Below are positions 1 to 7,467 of a DNA stretch of 64,000 nucleotides, in pieces. Under the pieces are notes generated by a model. It ran no database searches. It saw only the letters and a program-made list of their open reading frames with translations, and was not told the origin of the DNA. The translations under genes and the position numbers were made by a program. The first letter of the stretch is position 1; every line of letters starts with the position of its first letter. Source of the stretch: Gemmatimonadaceae bacterium (GTDB taxonomy: Bacteria > Gemmatimonadota > Gemmatimonadetes > Gemmatimonadales > Gemmatimonadaceae); the NCBI GenBank assembly GCA_036496605.1, contig DASXKV010000067.1, positions 1-64,000 on the forward strand, given 5' to 3'.

Positions 1-25
1 CTGGTGAGTAGGTTAGAAAGTATCT

Positions 26-742
26 ATGCCGAAGCAACCCCGAATTATCGGACTCGACAACTTTGGACTGACACCGAGGTCACTCTCGGCGCTCGGATCG
101 CGTTCTGTCCGTTTGTCGATTCAGCTTGTGGGTCAGACAGCCTTGAGGCTTAGGCTTCTGCGCACGAAGCAGCGCGACGCCACTTTGCGAAAGACGCTCG
201 CGAAGCAGCGGGATCATCTGAGACGCGCCTTTCGGGGTATCGAATTCGTCTTGCGCGGAAAGAAACCGGGCGGCTGGACACTTGACGCGATCGTCCCCGC
301 CAATCGCGTCGGCGCCCTGGCGCGCAGCCGGCATGTCAAGTTTGTGATGGTCGAGACGATCCAGGGACGGCGACAGAAGTTCCGCCCGTCAGGTTTTGCC
401 TGGTATTGCGTCTGGGGCGTCGTCGCCATTCAGATTGAAGGCAAGGTCAAGGGCCTCCTGAGCCTCGAGGATCGGCTCGTCCTGTTGAAGGCGAATGATC
501 CCGACGACGCGCGGCGCCGGCTGGCGCTCGAGTGGACCAGATATGCCGAGCCGCACATGAATCCCGACGGATACCTCGTGCGCTGGCAGTTGGTGTCGAT
601 CCAAGACGTCTACGCGCTATTCGACGACACGATCGATCCACGCGGAACGGAGGTCTACTCCAGGTTGAGGAGCGTTCGTATGCGACCCGAATACCGCTGG
701 CGGCCGGCGGCAGAGACGCGGAGTCGCCGCGCATCCAGGTGA
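26..742 (+). CDS. DUF4288 domain protein with long basic N-terminal extension
   Basis: A 238-residue protein. Residues from about W126 (WYCVWGVV) to the EVYSRL segment near 209-214 follow the DUF4288 layout: a beta strand opening with WY, a DPDDARRR helix, a YLVRWQLVSIQDVYAL core and a closing EVYSR. The function of DUF4288 is unknown. The first 120 residues are rich in Arg and Lys and I recognise no domain there; most DUF4288 proteins I know are shorter, so this part may be a separate domain or an overlong start. No signal peptide or membrane segment is visible. The ATG at 26 has only a weak purine stretch upstream. An ArsR operon starts about 60 bases downstream on the same strand behind its own promoter. 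Confidence 0.7.
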   Translation: MPKQPRIIGLDNFGLTPRSLSALGSRSVRLSIQLVGQTALRLRLLRTKQRDATLRKTLAKQRDHLRRAFRGIEFVLRGKKPGGWTLDAIVPANRVGALARSRHVKFVMVETIQGRRQKFRPSGFAWYCVWGVVAIQIEGKVKGLLSLEDRLVLLKANDPDDARRRLALEWTRYAEPHMNPDGYLVRWQLVSIQDVYALFDDTIDPRGTEVYSRLRSVRMRPEYRWRPAAETRSRRASR

Positions 743-776
743 CGTCGAGAATCGCCGGCGATCGATTCGCGGTCGT

Positions 777-816
777 TAATATGCCTTGACACGCATATAA
801 GCCGTGGGGCATATTA
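777..816. promoter_or_regulatory. Probable ArsR operator: 9-bp inverted repeat
   Basis: TAATATGCC (777-785) and GGCATATTA (808-816) form a perfect 9-bp inverted repeat separated by 22 bases. A nested 6-bp repeat, ATATGC (779-784) and GCATAT (793-798), lies inside it. Both bracket the -35/-10 region of the following ArsR gene. This layout is typical of an autorepressing winged-helix regulator; binding itself is inferred. Confidence 0.6.
786..815 (+). promoter_or_regulatory. Probable sigma-70 type promoter of the arsR-SRPBCC operon
   Basis: A perfect TTGACA (786-791) is followed after 18 bases by CATATT (810-815), which matches the -10 consensus at most positions. Transcription would then start near 822, where a GTG begins the downstream frame. 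The transcript would therefore be leaderless or nearly so, which argues against the GTG at 804 as start. Confidence 0.5.
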
Positions 817-821
817 CGAGG

Positions 822-1166
822 GTGGAAACCGTCTTCGACATCATCGCGGAGCCCAACCGCCGCGCGATCCTGGGCCTCCTGGTCTCGTCACACCAGTCGG
901 TCGGTGAAATCGAGCGTCACCTGCGGATGTCGCAGCCGACCGTGTCCAAGCACCTGCGCGTGCTGCGCGAGGCCGGGTTCGTGGAGTCCACGGTCGACGC
1001 CCAGCGCCGTCTCTACCGGCTGAGACCGGAACCTTTCCACGAGCTCGAGGCCTGGCTGGCGCCGTTCCGGCGCTTCTGGGCGGCTCACGTCGATGCGCTC
1101 GAGCGCCACCTCGACCGCATGGATCGATCGACGCCAACGAAAAAGAAGACAAGGAGAAAACGATGA
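822..1166 (+). CDS. ArsR family winged-helix transcriptional regulator
   Basis: A protein of about 114 residues. It opens with VETVFDIIAEPNRRAIL, the ArsR pattern (FxALADPTRRxIL), and carries the recognition helix in MSQPTVSKHLRVLREAGFVE followed by the wing QRRLYRL. I see no cysteine pair for metal binding. ArsR members paired with SRPBCC/AHSA1 proteins are a common non-metal subgroup. A GTG at 804 would add six residues, but it lies upstream of the predicted -10 box, so I prefer the GTG at 822. The stop codon overlaps the ATG of the SRPBCC gene (ATGA), giving translational coupling. The inverted repeat over its promoter suggests autoregulation. The C-terminal tail is very basic ([11 protein letters not shown]). 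Confidence 0.85.
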   Translation: METVFDIIAEPNRRAILGLLVSSHQSVGEIERHLRMSQPTVSKHLRVLREAGFVESTVDAQRRLYRLRPEPFHELEAWLAPFRRFWAAHVDALERHLDRMDRSTPTKKKTRRKR

Positions 1167-1708
1167 CCGTTCGCGAGAAGTACACACCAGGTCCGGCCGG
1201 TGGAGCGCGCATACAAAAGAACGGAGATCAGTGGACGCTCATTTTCGTCAGGGAGCTGCGCCACCCGCCGGAGAAAGTTTGGAAGGCGCTCACCGATCCA
1301 TCACAACTGCGCGAGTGGGCGCCCTTCGAGGTCGATCGGAGTCTGGCGGCGGAGGGAAGCACGGTGAAGTTCACCACAGTCGGAGCGCCGGCGCCGCACG
1401 TCACCGAATCGAAAGTGCGGCGTGCCGATGCTCCCAGGATCCTCGAGTTCAACTGGGGCGGCGGTGAGATCCGGTGGGAGCTCGAAGCCCACGATGGCGG
1501 CACGCGCCTGACGCTGTGGGCCAACATCGATCGCCGCTACATCTCGATGGGTGCCGCCGGCTGGCACATCTGTCTCGATGTACTCGATGGGCTTCTCAGC
1601 GGAGCCCCCATCGGCCGCATCGCTGGCGTGGACGCGACGAAGTTCGGCGGCTGGCAGCGACTGCACAGCGAGTACGCAAAGCAGTTCAGCGCGGAGAGCG
1701 GCGCTTAG
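1163..1708 (+). CDS. SRPBCC / AHSA1-like (START-like fold) protein
   Basis: 181 residues with the AHSA1 signature [19 protein letters not shown] near residues 28-46, then a helix-grip pattern ending in [14 protein letters not shown] and a C-terminal YAKQF helix. The fold binds hydrophobic ligands in many relatives; the ligand here is unknown. It overlaps the preceding ArsR gene by 4 bases, an arrangement seen widely and usually co-transcribed under ArsR control. No signal peptide is present, so it is cytoplasmic. The next gene, a DoxX-like membrane protein, starts 41 bases downstream with a good ribosome site and is probably in the same operon. Confidence 0.85.
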   Translation: MTVREKYTPGPAGGARIQKNGDQWTLIFVRELRHPPEKVWKALTDPSQLREWAPFEVDRSLAAEGSTVKFTTVGAPAPHVTESKVRRADAPRILEFNWGGGEIRWELEAHDGGTRLTLWANIDRRYISMGAAGWHICLDVLDGLLSGAPIGRIAGVDATKFGGWQRLHSEYAKQFSAESGA

Positions 1709-1749
1709 CCGACCAACGGTCCCGAGGGTCGAATCAAAGGAGGGAAGTC

Positions 1750-2169
1750 ATGGAAATCACTCTGCAGCAGCCCAGAGAGTTGAGCATACCGCGCTCCAAG
1801 AGAATGGTTCTCGGCTTCTGGATCGCCACTGCGCTTTTCTGTCTCCAGATAGGCTTCACTGCTTACGCGCAACTCCGCCTGCCGCAAGTTTCGGAGATGT
1901 TCACTCATCTCGGGTTCCCCGGCTACTTTCGCGTGGAGCTCTCGTGGGCGAAGGTCCTCGGTGTGGTAGTGCTGCTGGCGCCGGTCTCGGCGCGGGTCAA
2001 GGAATGGGCCTACGCGGGCTTCGCCATCACCCTTGGCTCTGCGCTCATCGCCCACTTCTCGATGGGCGATGGCCCGGAGGTGTGGGGTTGGGCGGCCGGC
2101 ACCGGCGTGCTCTGGGCGCTCTCTTATTTCTTCTGGCGCCGCATCGAGGCGGCGCCGGCGCGTGCCTAA
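1750..2169 (+). CDS. DoxX-like four-helix membrane protein
   Basis: 139 residues with four predicted hydrophobic segments: [53 protein letters not shown] and [17 protein letters not shown]. The motif pattern (HLGFPGYF, then a [11 protein letters not shown] stretch) fits the DoxX-like subgroup that often follows ArsR-SRPBCC pairs. I chose the ATG at 1750 because AAAGGAGG lies directly upstream at a normal distance; the open frame extends further 5' but is antisense-like there. The role of these proteins is not settled, with respiratory or redox links proposed for DoxX relatives. Confidence 0.8.
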   Translation: MEITLQQPRELSIPRSKRMVLGFWIATALFCLQIGFTAYAQLRLPQVSEMFTHLGFPGYFRVELSWAKVLGVVVLLAPVSARVKEWAYAGFAITLGSALIAHFSMGDGPEVWGWAAGTGVLWALSYFFWRRIEAAPARA

Positions 2170-2187
2170 CCGTGAGAGGATGAGAAC

Positions 2188-2607
2188 ATGAAAAAGTCGG
2201 GCGCGAGCACGGGTCAGTCGGCATCGGAGCTCATCTCGAATCGAATCGCCGAGCTCGGGGACTGGCGCGGGGAAACCCTCGGCAGAATACGCAAGGTCAT
2301 CGAGGACGCAGACCCGGACGTCGTCGAGGAGTGGAAGTGGCGGGGCGTTCCGGTTTGGTCGCACGACGGCATCATCTGTACTGGCGAATCCTACAAGAAT
2401 GTCGTGAAGCTCACCTTCGCGAAGGGCGCGTCGCTGAAGGATCCGGCCCGTCTCTTCAACACGGGTCTCGACGGCAACGTGCGCCGCGCGATCGACATCC
2501 ACGAAGGAGAAGCGATCGACGCGTCCGCTTTCAAGGCGCTCGTCAGTCAAGCGGTCGCGCTCAACAGTTCCAGGAAGTCGAAAGCGGCGAAGAAAGCGAT
2601 GTCGTAG
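2188..2607 (+). CDS. DUF1801 (YdhG-like) domain protein
   Basis: 139 residues. The segment [28 protein letters not shown] followed by [21 protein letters not shown] is the DUF1801/YdhG pattern (PxxxExxKWGxPxF ... YKxHVxLxFxxGA). It ends in a lysine-rich tail. A GAGAGGATGAGAAC leader gives a usable ribosome site 18 bases after the DoxX-like gene, so it is the last gene of the ArsR operon. Function unknown; relatives are small cytoplasmic proteins, some annotated as iron-chaperone-like without strong proof. Confidence 0.85.
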   Translation: MKKSGASTGQSASELISNRIAELGDWRGETLGRIRKVIEDADPDVVEEWKWRGVPVWSHDGIICTGESYKNVVKLTFAKGASLKDPARLFNTGLDGNVRRAIDIHEGEAIDASAFKALVSQAVALNSSRKSKAAKKAMS

Positions 2608-2651
2608 CGGATGACCGAGGGTACGCCGCCGCACCGCAGACGCCGCGCGGT

Positions 2652-5240
2652 TTACACGCGCAACGCGCGTGCGGGATCGAGCCGGGAAGCGCGCCAGGCC
2701 GGAATAAGACACGCGCAGCCGGCCGCAACCGCCATGACGACCGAGACGCCGACCAAAATGGTCGGGTCTCTGGGGCTGACCTCGAAAAGGAGATCGCCGA
2801 GGAGCCGCGTCGTCCCGAGCGCGACGGCTACACCGACGAGGACGCCGACCAGTGTCATCCGCATACCCGACGACATAACGAGCGCCAGGAGCTGCGCTGG
2901 TTTCGCGCCGAGTGCCATGCGAAGGCCGAGCTCTCGGGTGTTCTGCGAGACCATATACGCAATGGTCCCATACAGGCCGATCACGGCAAGGAACAACGCA
3001 ACGGTACTGAAGATTCCGAGCAGCGTCACCAGGATGCGCTGGGCGGACGTCCAGCGGTTCACCTGCTCGCGGAGTGTGAGGATCTCGTACGGCGAGACGT
3101 TCGGATCGATCGCATGCATCGCGCTCACGACGGCCGGCGCAAGCCCGAAGGCAACTGCGTTCGACGACGTACGCAGAAATATGTTCACGGCCGGCGAGCG
3201 ACGCTGTGTGAGCGGCACATAGAACAGCATGCCGGGCGACTCCGTCAGCGAACGATACTTCATGTCGGCGACGACGCCGACGATGCGCATCCATGAGCCG
3301 CGCGACCGCAAGCGCCGGCCGATTGGCGAATCGTTAGGCCAATAGCGTTGCGCAAGTGCAAGGCTCACGATTGCCACCGGTGCCGACGTCTCGGCGTCGG
3401 CCGTGGTGAAATCGCGACCGGACAGCAAGGCGATGCCGAGCGTGTGGAAGTAATCCGGTGAAATGGCGTTGTTGTCGGCCGTTGGCTGCTCGTCCTTCGA
3501 CGGTTGATAGCCGTCGATCATGATCTGCCCATTGTCGTAGGGGCGCGTGGAAAATGGAAGACTGCGCGCGAGTGCGACGGAGGAGACACCGCCAATCGCG
3601 CGGGTCCGTTGGAGTAGCTCGTCCTGGAAGCGGTGTACGCGCGCCGTGTCGTACCCAGCTGCGAAGAGATTGACGCCGGTCGTGACGACGTTCGTCGTCG
3701 CGAAACCGGGATCAGCGGCGAGCAACCGTTCAAGACTCGTCACCACGAGACCCGTGCTCGTGAGCAGGAGAACGCTGAGACAGACCTGCACAACGACCAG
3801 GGCAGCGCGGAGGTGGCCGGGGCTGCCCGACACAGCGCTTGTCGCAGCGGCGCGGATTGCGGACGCCAGATCGAGACGCGTCATGTGGATCGCCGGCGCG
3901 AGCGCGAAGATCAGTGTGGATCCCAAGCCGATCGCTATCGTCGTCGTGAGGACGCGTGCGTTGAAGTCGGCGGCGAACACGAGTGAGGCACCGCCGCGCG
4001 GCGCAAAGAACAGCCCGAGCACGTTACGAGACAGGTAGGCGAGAAAGAGCCCCGCGGCGGTGCCGACGATGGCGAGGATAAGGCCCTCTGTCACCAACTG
4101 CCGCGTCAATCGCGCGCGGCTCGCGCCGAGCGCACGTCGCACGGACAGTTCCGATCGTCGAGCAAGCGCGCGCACGAGCAACAGGTTGGCGATGTTCGCG
4201 CAGACGATGGCAAGAACGAGAATCGCGACGAGCGAGCCAACGCGCAGCATCGGCTTGAGCGTTTTTGCGTTGTCAAATGGATTCTCTTGCAACGACAGAA
4301 CGCGCACGCCACGACCGCGGTCCGCGTCAGGGAACTCCGCGGCGAGCCGCCGCGCCGCGGCATCGATCTGCGCCTGACCGGTGGCGATGCCGACGCCGGA
4401 CTTGAGCCGCGCAAATCCCTCGATCCAGCGCGCGGTGCGATCTTCGAGCTTATATCCGGACGGATCGAATACCGCTTGCTGCGACGCCGGCGTCCAGAAC
4501 TGCATCGCATACCCGACGAACGTCCCGAGAAATCCTTCCGGTGTGACGCCGATGATCGTGTGCGGTACTCCATTGTACCGAATCGTCGAGCCGACGACGC
4601 GCGGATTGCCCGCGAATCGATCCTGCCACAAGCGGTAGCTGATGACCGTGACCGGATGCGCGCCCTGGCCAACGTCCTCGTTAGGTAGGAAGCCGCGACC
4701 GAGGATTGGGCGCACACCGAGGGCCTCGAAGTAATTCGCGGTGACGAGCTGCCCAACGAGCGATTCCGCGCGATCGCCTCCGGTGAGCGTGGCCCCGGTG
4801 ATCTTGCTGACGAAGAACGAACTGAACGCCGATGTGCCGCGCGCGAGGTCCATGAAGTCCGGCCACGACATCTCATCATAACCGGAGGCGCCTTTCGCCG
4901 TCCCCACCACCGCGACCAATTCGTCCTGGTCGCGCACGAGAGGGAAGGGATGGCGCACGATGCCCTCGGTCCAGCTCAGGACCGCCGCGTGCGCGCCGAT
5001 GCCGAGCGCGAGGCAAACGACAGCGACGATCGAGAACACCGGCGAGCGACAGAGCACCCGGAAGCCAAAGCGCACATCGTGCTCGAAGCGCTCGAGCCAC
5101 AGGCTGCCCCACGCCTCACGAGTCTCTTCGTGGATGACTCCGACGTTCCCGAATCGCTGTCGCGCGTGCAGGTCGGCAGCTCGCCGAGGCTCGCCGGCCG
5201 CCACCATTTCTTCCGCGTCGAGCTCGAGATGATCCTTCAA
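2652..5240 (-). CDS. ADOP-type ABC transporter permease (FtsX/MacB family), copy 1
   Basis: About 862 residues with two MacB-periplasmic plus FtsX units. The order is: an N-terminal helix typical of ADOP proteins ([18 protein letters not shown]), a transmembrane segment at [19 protein letters not shown], a periplasmic part, FtsX helices around [21 protein letters not shown], a second periplasmic part and a final FtsX set ending in [16 protein letters not shown]. These orphan permeases lack a fused ATPase; substrates are unknown. The first plausible start is TTG at 5240, but in-frame residues upstream (SDAEIARE) also look like family sequence, and this frame is contiguous with the PadR gene across its TAG stop. 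It is the second gene of a PadR operon. Confidence 0.9.
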   Translation of the reverse strand: MKDHLELDAEEMVAAGEPRRAADLHARQRFGNVGVIHEETREAWGSLWLERFEHDVRFGFRVLCRSPVFSIVAVVCLALGIGAHAAVLSWTEGIVRHPFPLVRDQDELVAVVGTAKGASGYDEMSWPDFMDLARGTSAFSSFFVSKITGATLTGGDRAESLVGQLVTANYFEALGVRPILGRGFLPNEDVGQGAHPVTVISYRLWQDRFAGNPRVVGSTIRYNGVPHTIIGVTPEGFLGTFVGYAMQFWTPASQQAVFDPSGYKLEDRTARWIEGFARLKSGVGIATGQAQIDAAARRLAAEFPDADRGRGVRVLSLQENPFDNAKTLKPMLRVGSLVAILVLAIVCANIANLLLVRALARRSELSVRRALGASRARLTRQLVTEGLILAIVGTAAGLFLAYLSRNVLGLFFAPRGGASLVFAADFNARVLTTTIAIGLGSTLIFALAPAIHMTRLDLASAIRAAATSAVSGSPGHLRAALVVVQVCLSVLLLTSTGLVVTSLERLLAADPGFATTNVVTTGVNLFAAGYDTARVHRFQDELLQRTRAIGGVSSVALARSLPFSTRPYDNGQIMIDGYQPSKDEQPTADNNAISPDYFHTLGIALLSGRDFTTADAETSAPVAIVSLALAQRYWPNDSPIGRRLRSRGSWMRIVGVVADMKYRSLTESPGMLFYVPLTQRRSPAVNIFLRTSSNAVAFGLAPAVVSAMHAIDPNVSPYEILTLREQVNRWTSAQRILVTLLGIFSTVALFLAVIGLYGTIAYMVSQNTRELGLRMALGAKPAQLLALVMSSGMRMTLVGVLVGVAVALGTTRLLGDLLFEVSPRDPTILVGVSVVMAVAAGCACLIPAWRASRLDPARALRV

Positions 5241-5306
5241 CTCGCGTGCGATCTCCGCGTCGGATGGTCGAGGGCGATTGTGGAATGGGCGGGGGAATCG
5301 GATGCG

Positions 5307-5663
5307 CTACGCCTCCGTTGGACGCATCACGCGCGTGATCGCCGTAACGAGCTGGTTCCATTTCGAGCTTTCGGCGCGGAGCTGCGTGCGACCAGCAGGA
5401 GTGAGCCGGTAGTACTTGAGCTCACGTGACAACTCAGCGCGCGTCTCCCATTTGCCGCTGATCAGTCCACTGCGCTCGAGCCGATGAAGCGCGGGATAGA
5501 GCGAGCCGTGTTCGACCGAGAGGACGTTGTCGGTGGTTTGTCGGATGTAATTCGCGATCCCGCGACCATGCGTCGGTCCGAAGAGCAGTGTCTTGAGGAT
5601 CAGCATGTCGAGCGTACCGCGTAGCAGCTCGAGTCTGTCTTCCTTGATGTCGCGGCGGACCAT
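5307..5663 (-). CDS. PadR family transcriptional regulator
   Basis: 118 residues. LLRGTLDMLILKTLLFGPTHGRGIANYI is the PadR N-terminal helix set and VEHGSLYPALHRLERSGLISGKWE the winged helix; the C-terminus is a short dimerisation helix. PadR genes directly upstream of ADOP permeases are a standing association in Acidobacteriota and Gemmatimonadota, where the regulator is thought to control the permease. An inverted repeat upstream (5676-5696) is the likely operator. Its TAG stop is in the same reading frame as the permease that follows. Confidence 0.92.
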   Translation of the reverse strand: MVRRDIKEDRLELLRGTLDMLILKTLLFGPTHGRGIANYIRQTTDNVLSVEHGSLYPALHRLERSGLISGKWETRAELSRELKYYRLTPAGRTQLRAESSKWNQLVTAITRVMRPTEA

Positions 5664-5675
5664 GGAACGGGCCCC

Positions 5676-5696
5676 GATAGTCGAATGTCTACTATC
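5676..5696 (-). promoter_or_regulatory. Probable PadR operator
   Basis: GATAGT (5676-5681) and ACTATC (5691-5696) form a 6-bp inverted repeat with a 9-base spacer, ending 13 bases before the PadR start codon. The nine bases GATAGTCGA (5676-5684) recur exactly at 31998-32006, upstream of a second ADOP permease that has no regulator gene of its own. Confidence 0.5.
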
Positions 5697-5734
5697 AGCA
5701 TGCCGCCGCGTCGACGATCCGTCAAGGAGTTCCG

Positions 5735-6820
5735 TTAGTCGGCAGCGACAATGACCTCGACCGGCAGCAGGTGATTGATCACGTAGCTGCCATAGCTCGG
5801 ATCACGTGTGTCCGGCTGGAGGCTCCCATCGGCCGCTACGGCCCGCGATAACAGCGAGTAATGGCCGGGCGTCCGCGGCGTCATCCACTCGAACGTCCAG
5901 CGGCGCCAGGCGTATCGTCGAGCGGGATCGAGAAACATCGCTCCGGACCAGCTTTGCCCACCATCCGTACTCACGCAAATCTCGGTCACCTCGGTTTCGC
6001 CAGCCCAGGCCATGCCGACGATCGTGCAGCGCGCGTTAGGCTCGATCGTTTCCATGGCCCGTGGTCGAATGATCTGCGACTTGAGCTCCATCTCGCCAAG
6101 CGCCCGTCGTACGGAATTGCCATCGACGCGAGCCCAGTAGGCGTAGTCCGTTGTCTGCCAGTAGCCGCGAAATGGTGTGCGCACGGCCTCGATGTGCGTG
6201 AGCCATTTGACGGAGGCCATGCCGTAGTGACCCGGAACAACGGCGCGCACCGGAAAGCCGTGATGCAGCGGAAGTTCCTTTCCATTCATCGCGTACGCGA
6301 TGAGCACGTCTCCATGCAGTGCTTTGGCTCTCGAAATGCTCCGAGCGAATGCAATCGGTTCGGGCGGAACTGGTGGCTCGTTAGGCCTCCCGCGGTCAGC
6401 ACCCTCGAGGACGACCTCGCACGCGTCGTCCTTCAATCCGATGCGATCGAGTAGAATGGTCAGAGGCACGCCAGTCCACTCGGCATTGCCAACGGCGCCG
6501 AGCTCCCATTGAACGCCACGCACGCGCGGGACGAGCAGCGCACGTCCATTGCCCGCGCATTCCATCGTTGCAACGTGCGTTTCGGCCGGCATCGCTTTCA
6601 GCTCCTGATACGTGAGCGACAGCGGATTGGCGACCGCGCCGTCGATGTGCAGCCGGTACGCCGAACGGTCGATTCTCGGAGCGTCGAAGTGACTACGGAT
6701 GTAGAAGTGATCTGACGGCGTGAGGTACGAGTCGACTTCGTTGAGGGGAGTTTCCTCATTCACCGGATTCGTCTGCCGAACGATCATCTCGACTGATGCG
6801 GGGTGCTGCGCTTCCGACAT
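5735..6820 (-). CDS. Sulfite oxidase-like molybdopterin-dependent oxidoreductase
   Basis: About 361 residues from the ATG at 6820, preceded by AAGGAG; a GTG at 6829 is a weaker alternative. The molybdenum-ligand cysteine lies in MECAGNGR near residue 88, and PLTLxxQELKAMP, LLDRIGLKDDA, LIAYAMNGKELPLHHGFPVR and PGHYGMASVKWL are the conserved blocks of the sulfite-oxidase molybdopterin domain. The C-terminal part (VTEICVSTDGGQSWSGAMF) is the Ig-like dimerisation domain. No haem domain and no signal peptide are present, so it is probably cytoplasmic; most bacterial SorT/SorA relatives are exported, which is a difference. The substrate could be sulfite or another small oxo-acceptor. It stands alone on the minus strand. 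Confidence 0.88.
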   Translation of the reverse strand: MSEAQHPASVEMIVRQTNPVNEETPLNEVDSYLTPSDHFYIRSHFDAPRIDRSAYRLHIDGAVANPLSLTYQELKAMPAETHVATMECAGNGRALLVPRVRGVQWELGAVGNAEWTGVPLTILLDRIGLKDDACEVVLEGADRGRPNEPPVPPEPIAFARSISRAKALHGDVLIAYAMNGKELPLHHGFPVRAVVPGHYGMASVKWLTHIEAVRTPFRGYWQTTDYAYWARVDGNSVRRALGEMELKSQIIRPRAMETIEPNARCTIVGMAWAGETEVTEICVSTDGGQSWSGAMFLDPARRYAWRRWTFEWMTPRTPGHYSLLSRAVAADGSLQPDTRDPSYGSYVINHLLPVEVIVAAD

Positions 6821-6902
6821 GAACGCCACTCCTTGAGGAACCCTGCGGGATACGCGAGGGCTGGAAGAAAAGTTGAACGCCAGTGTTCCCGCTAGTCCGC
6901 GA

Positions 6903-7346
6903 TCACTCGCCGCTCGCCAAGGTCATCAATGTTCCCGTCATCGTCGCGACGAGCTTCTCATCCGTCCCGGTGATGGCAGCGACATCCGCGTGGCAGACGG
7001 TGATCGTGCGGCCGGCGCGGATCACTCGGCCGCGCGCCTCGAGGCGCTCGCCGACGGCGGGGGCGAGCAGGTTGAGCTTGAACTCGATGCTGAGGACACG
7101 CGCGCCGGGCGGCATGAGGGTGTGTGCGGCGTAGCCACAGGCACTGTCGGCGACGGCGGCGACGATCCCGGCGTGGACAAAACCGTCTTGCTGCGTGAGG
7201 TCGTCGCGGAACGGGACAACGATGTCAACGGCTCCCGGCGCGACGGTGCCTAACGTCGCACCAATCGTCGCCATCACACGTTGCGCGCCGAAGCTCAGGC
7301 GGACTTTGGTTTCGTACTCGGCGTCGGCCGGTGAAAGCTGGGGCAT
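6903..7346 (-). CDS. PaaI/YigI-type hotdog thioesterase
   Basis: 147 residues from the ATG at 7346 (MPQLSPADAEYE). The hotdog signature DDLTQQDGFVHAGIVAAVADSACGYAAHTLMPPG holds the catalytic Asp region (G-F-H-G-G/A, then AVADSACG), followed by the strand FKLNLLAPAVGERLEARGRVIRAGRTITV. These enzymes hydrolyse acyl-CoA thioesters; the acyl group is not predictable from sequence. The reading frame is open further upstream, but that part has no domain and overlaps the end of the next permease gene's downstream region, so the internal ATG is preferred. Confidence 0.82.
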   Translation of the reverse strand: MPQLSPADAEYETKVRLSFGAQRVMATIGATLGTVAPGAVDIVVPFRDDLTQQDGFVHAGIVAAVADSACGYAAHTLMPPGARVLSIEFKLNLLAPAVGERLEARGRVIRAGRTITVCHADVAAITGTDEKLVATMTGTLMTLASGE

Positions 7347-7467
7347 CGAGTGGCACGTGTCGGACGGTGAACGGTGACGGCGTTCATCAGAACGTAACAC
7401 AGCCAACCGATGGGTCACCAAGCTCGCCGACGGTTCGTTCCGGTTGCGTCCGGCTTCCGTGCGAGCT

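Noticed and set aside
1705-3294. A 529-residue open frame on the minus strand
   Set aside because: It lies antisense to the DoxX-like and DUF1801 genes and is arginine-rich shadow sequence without a domain.
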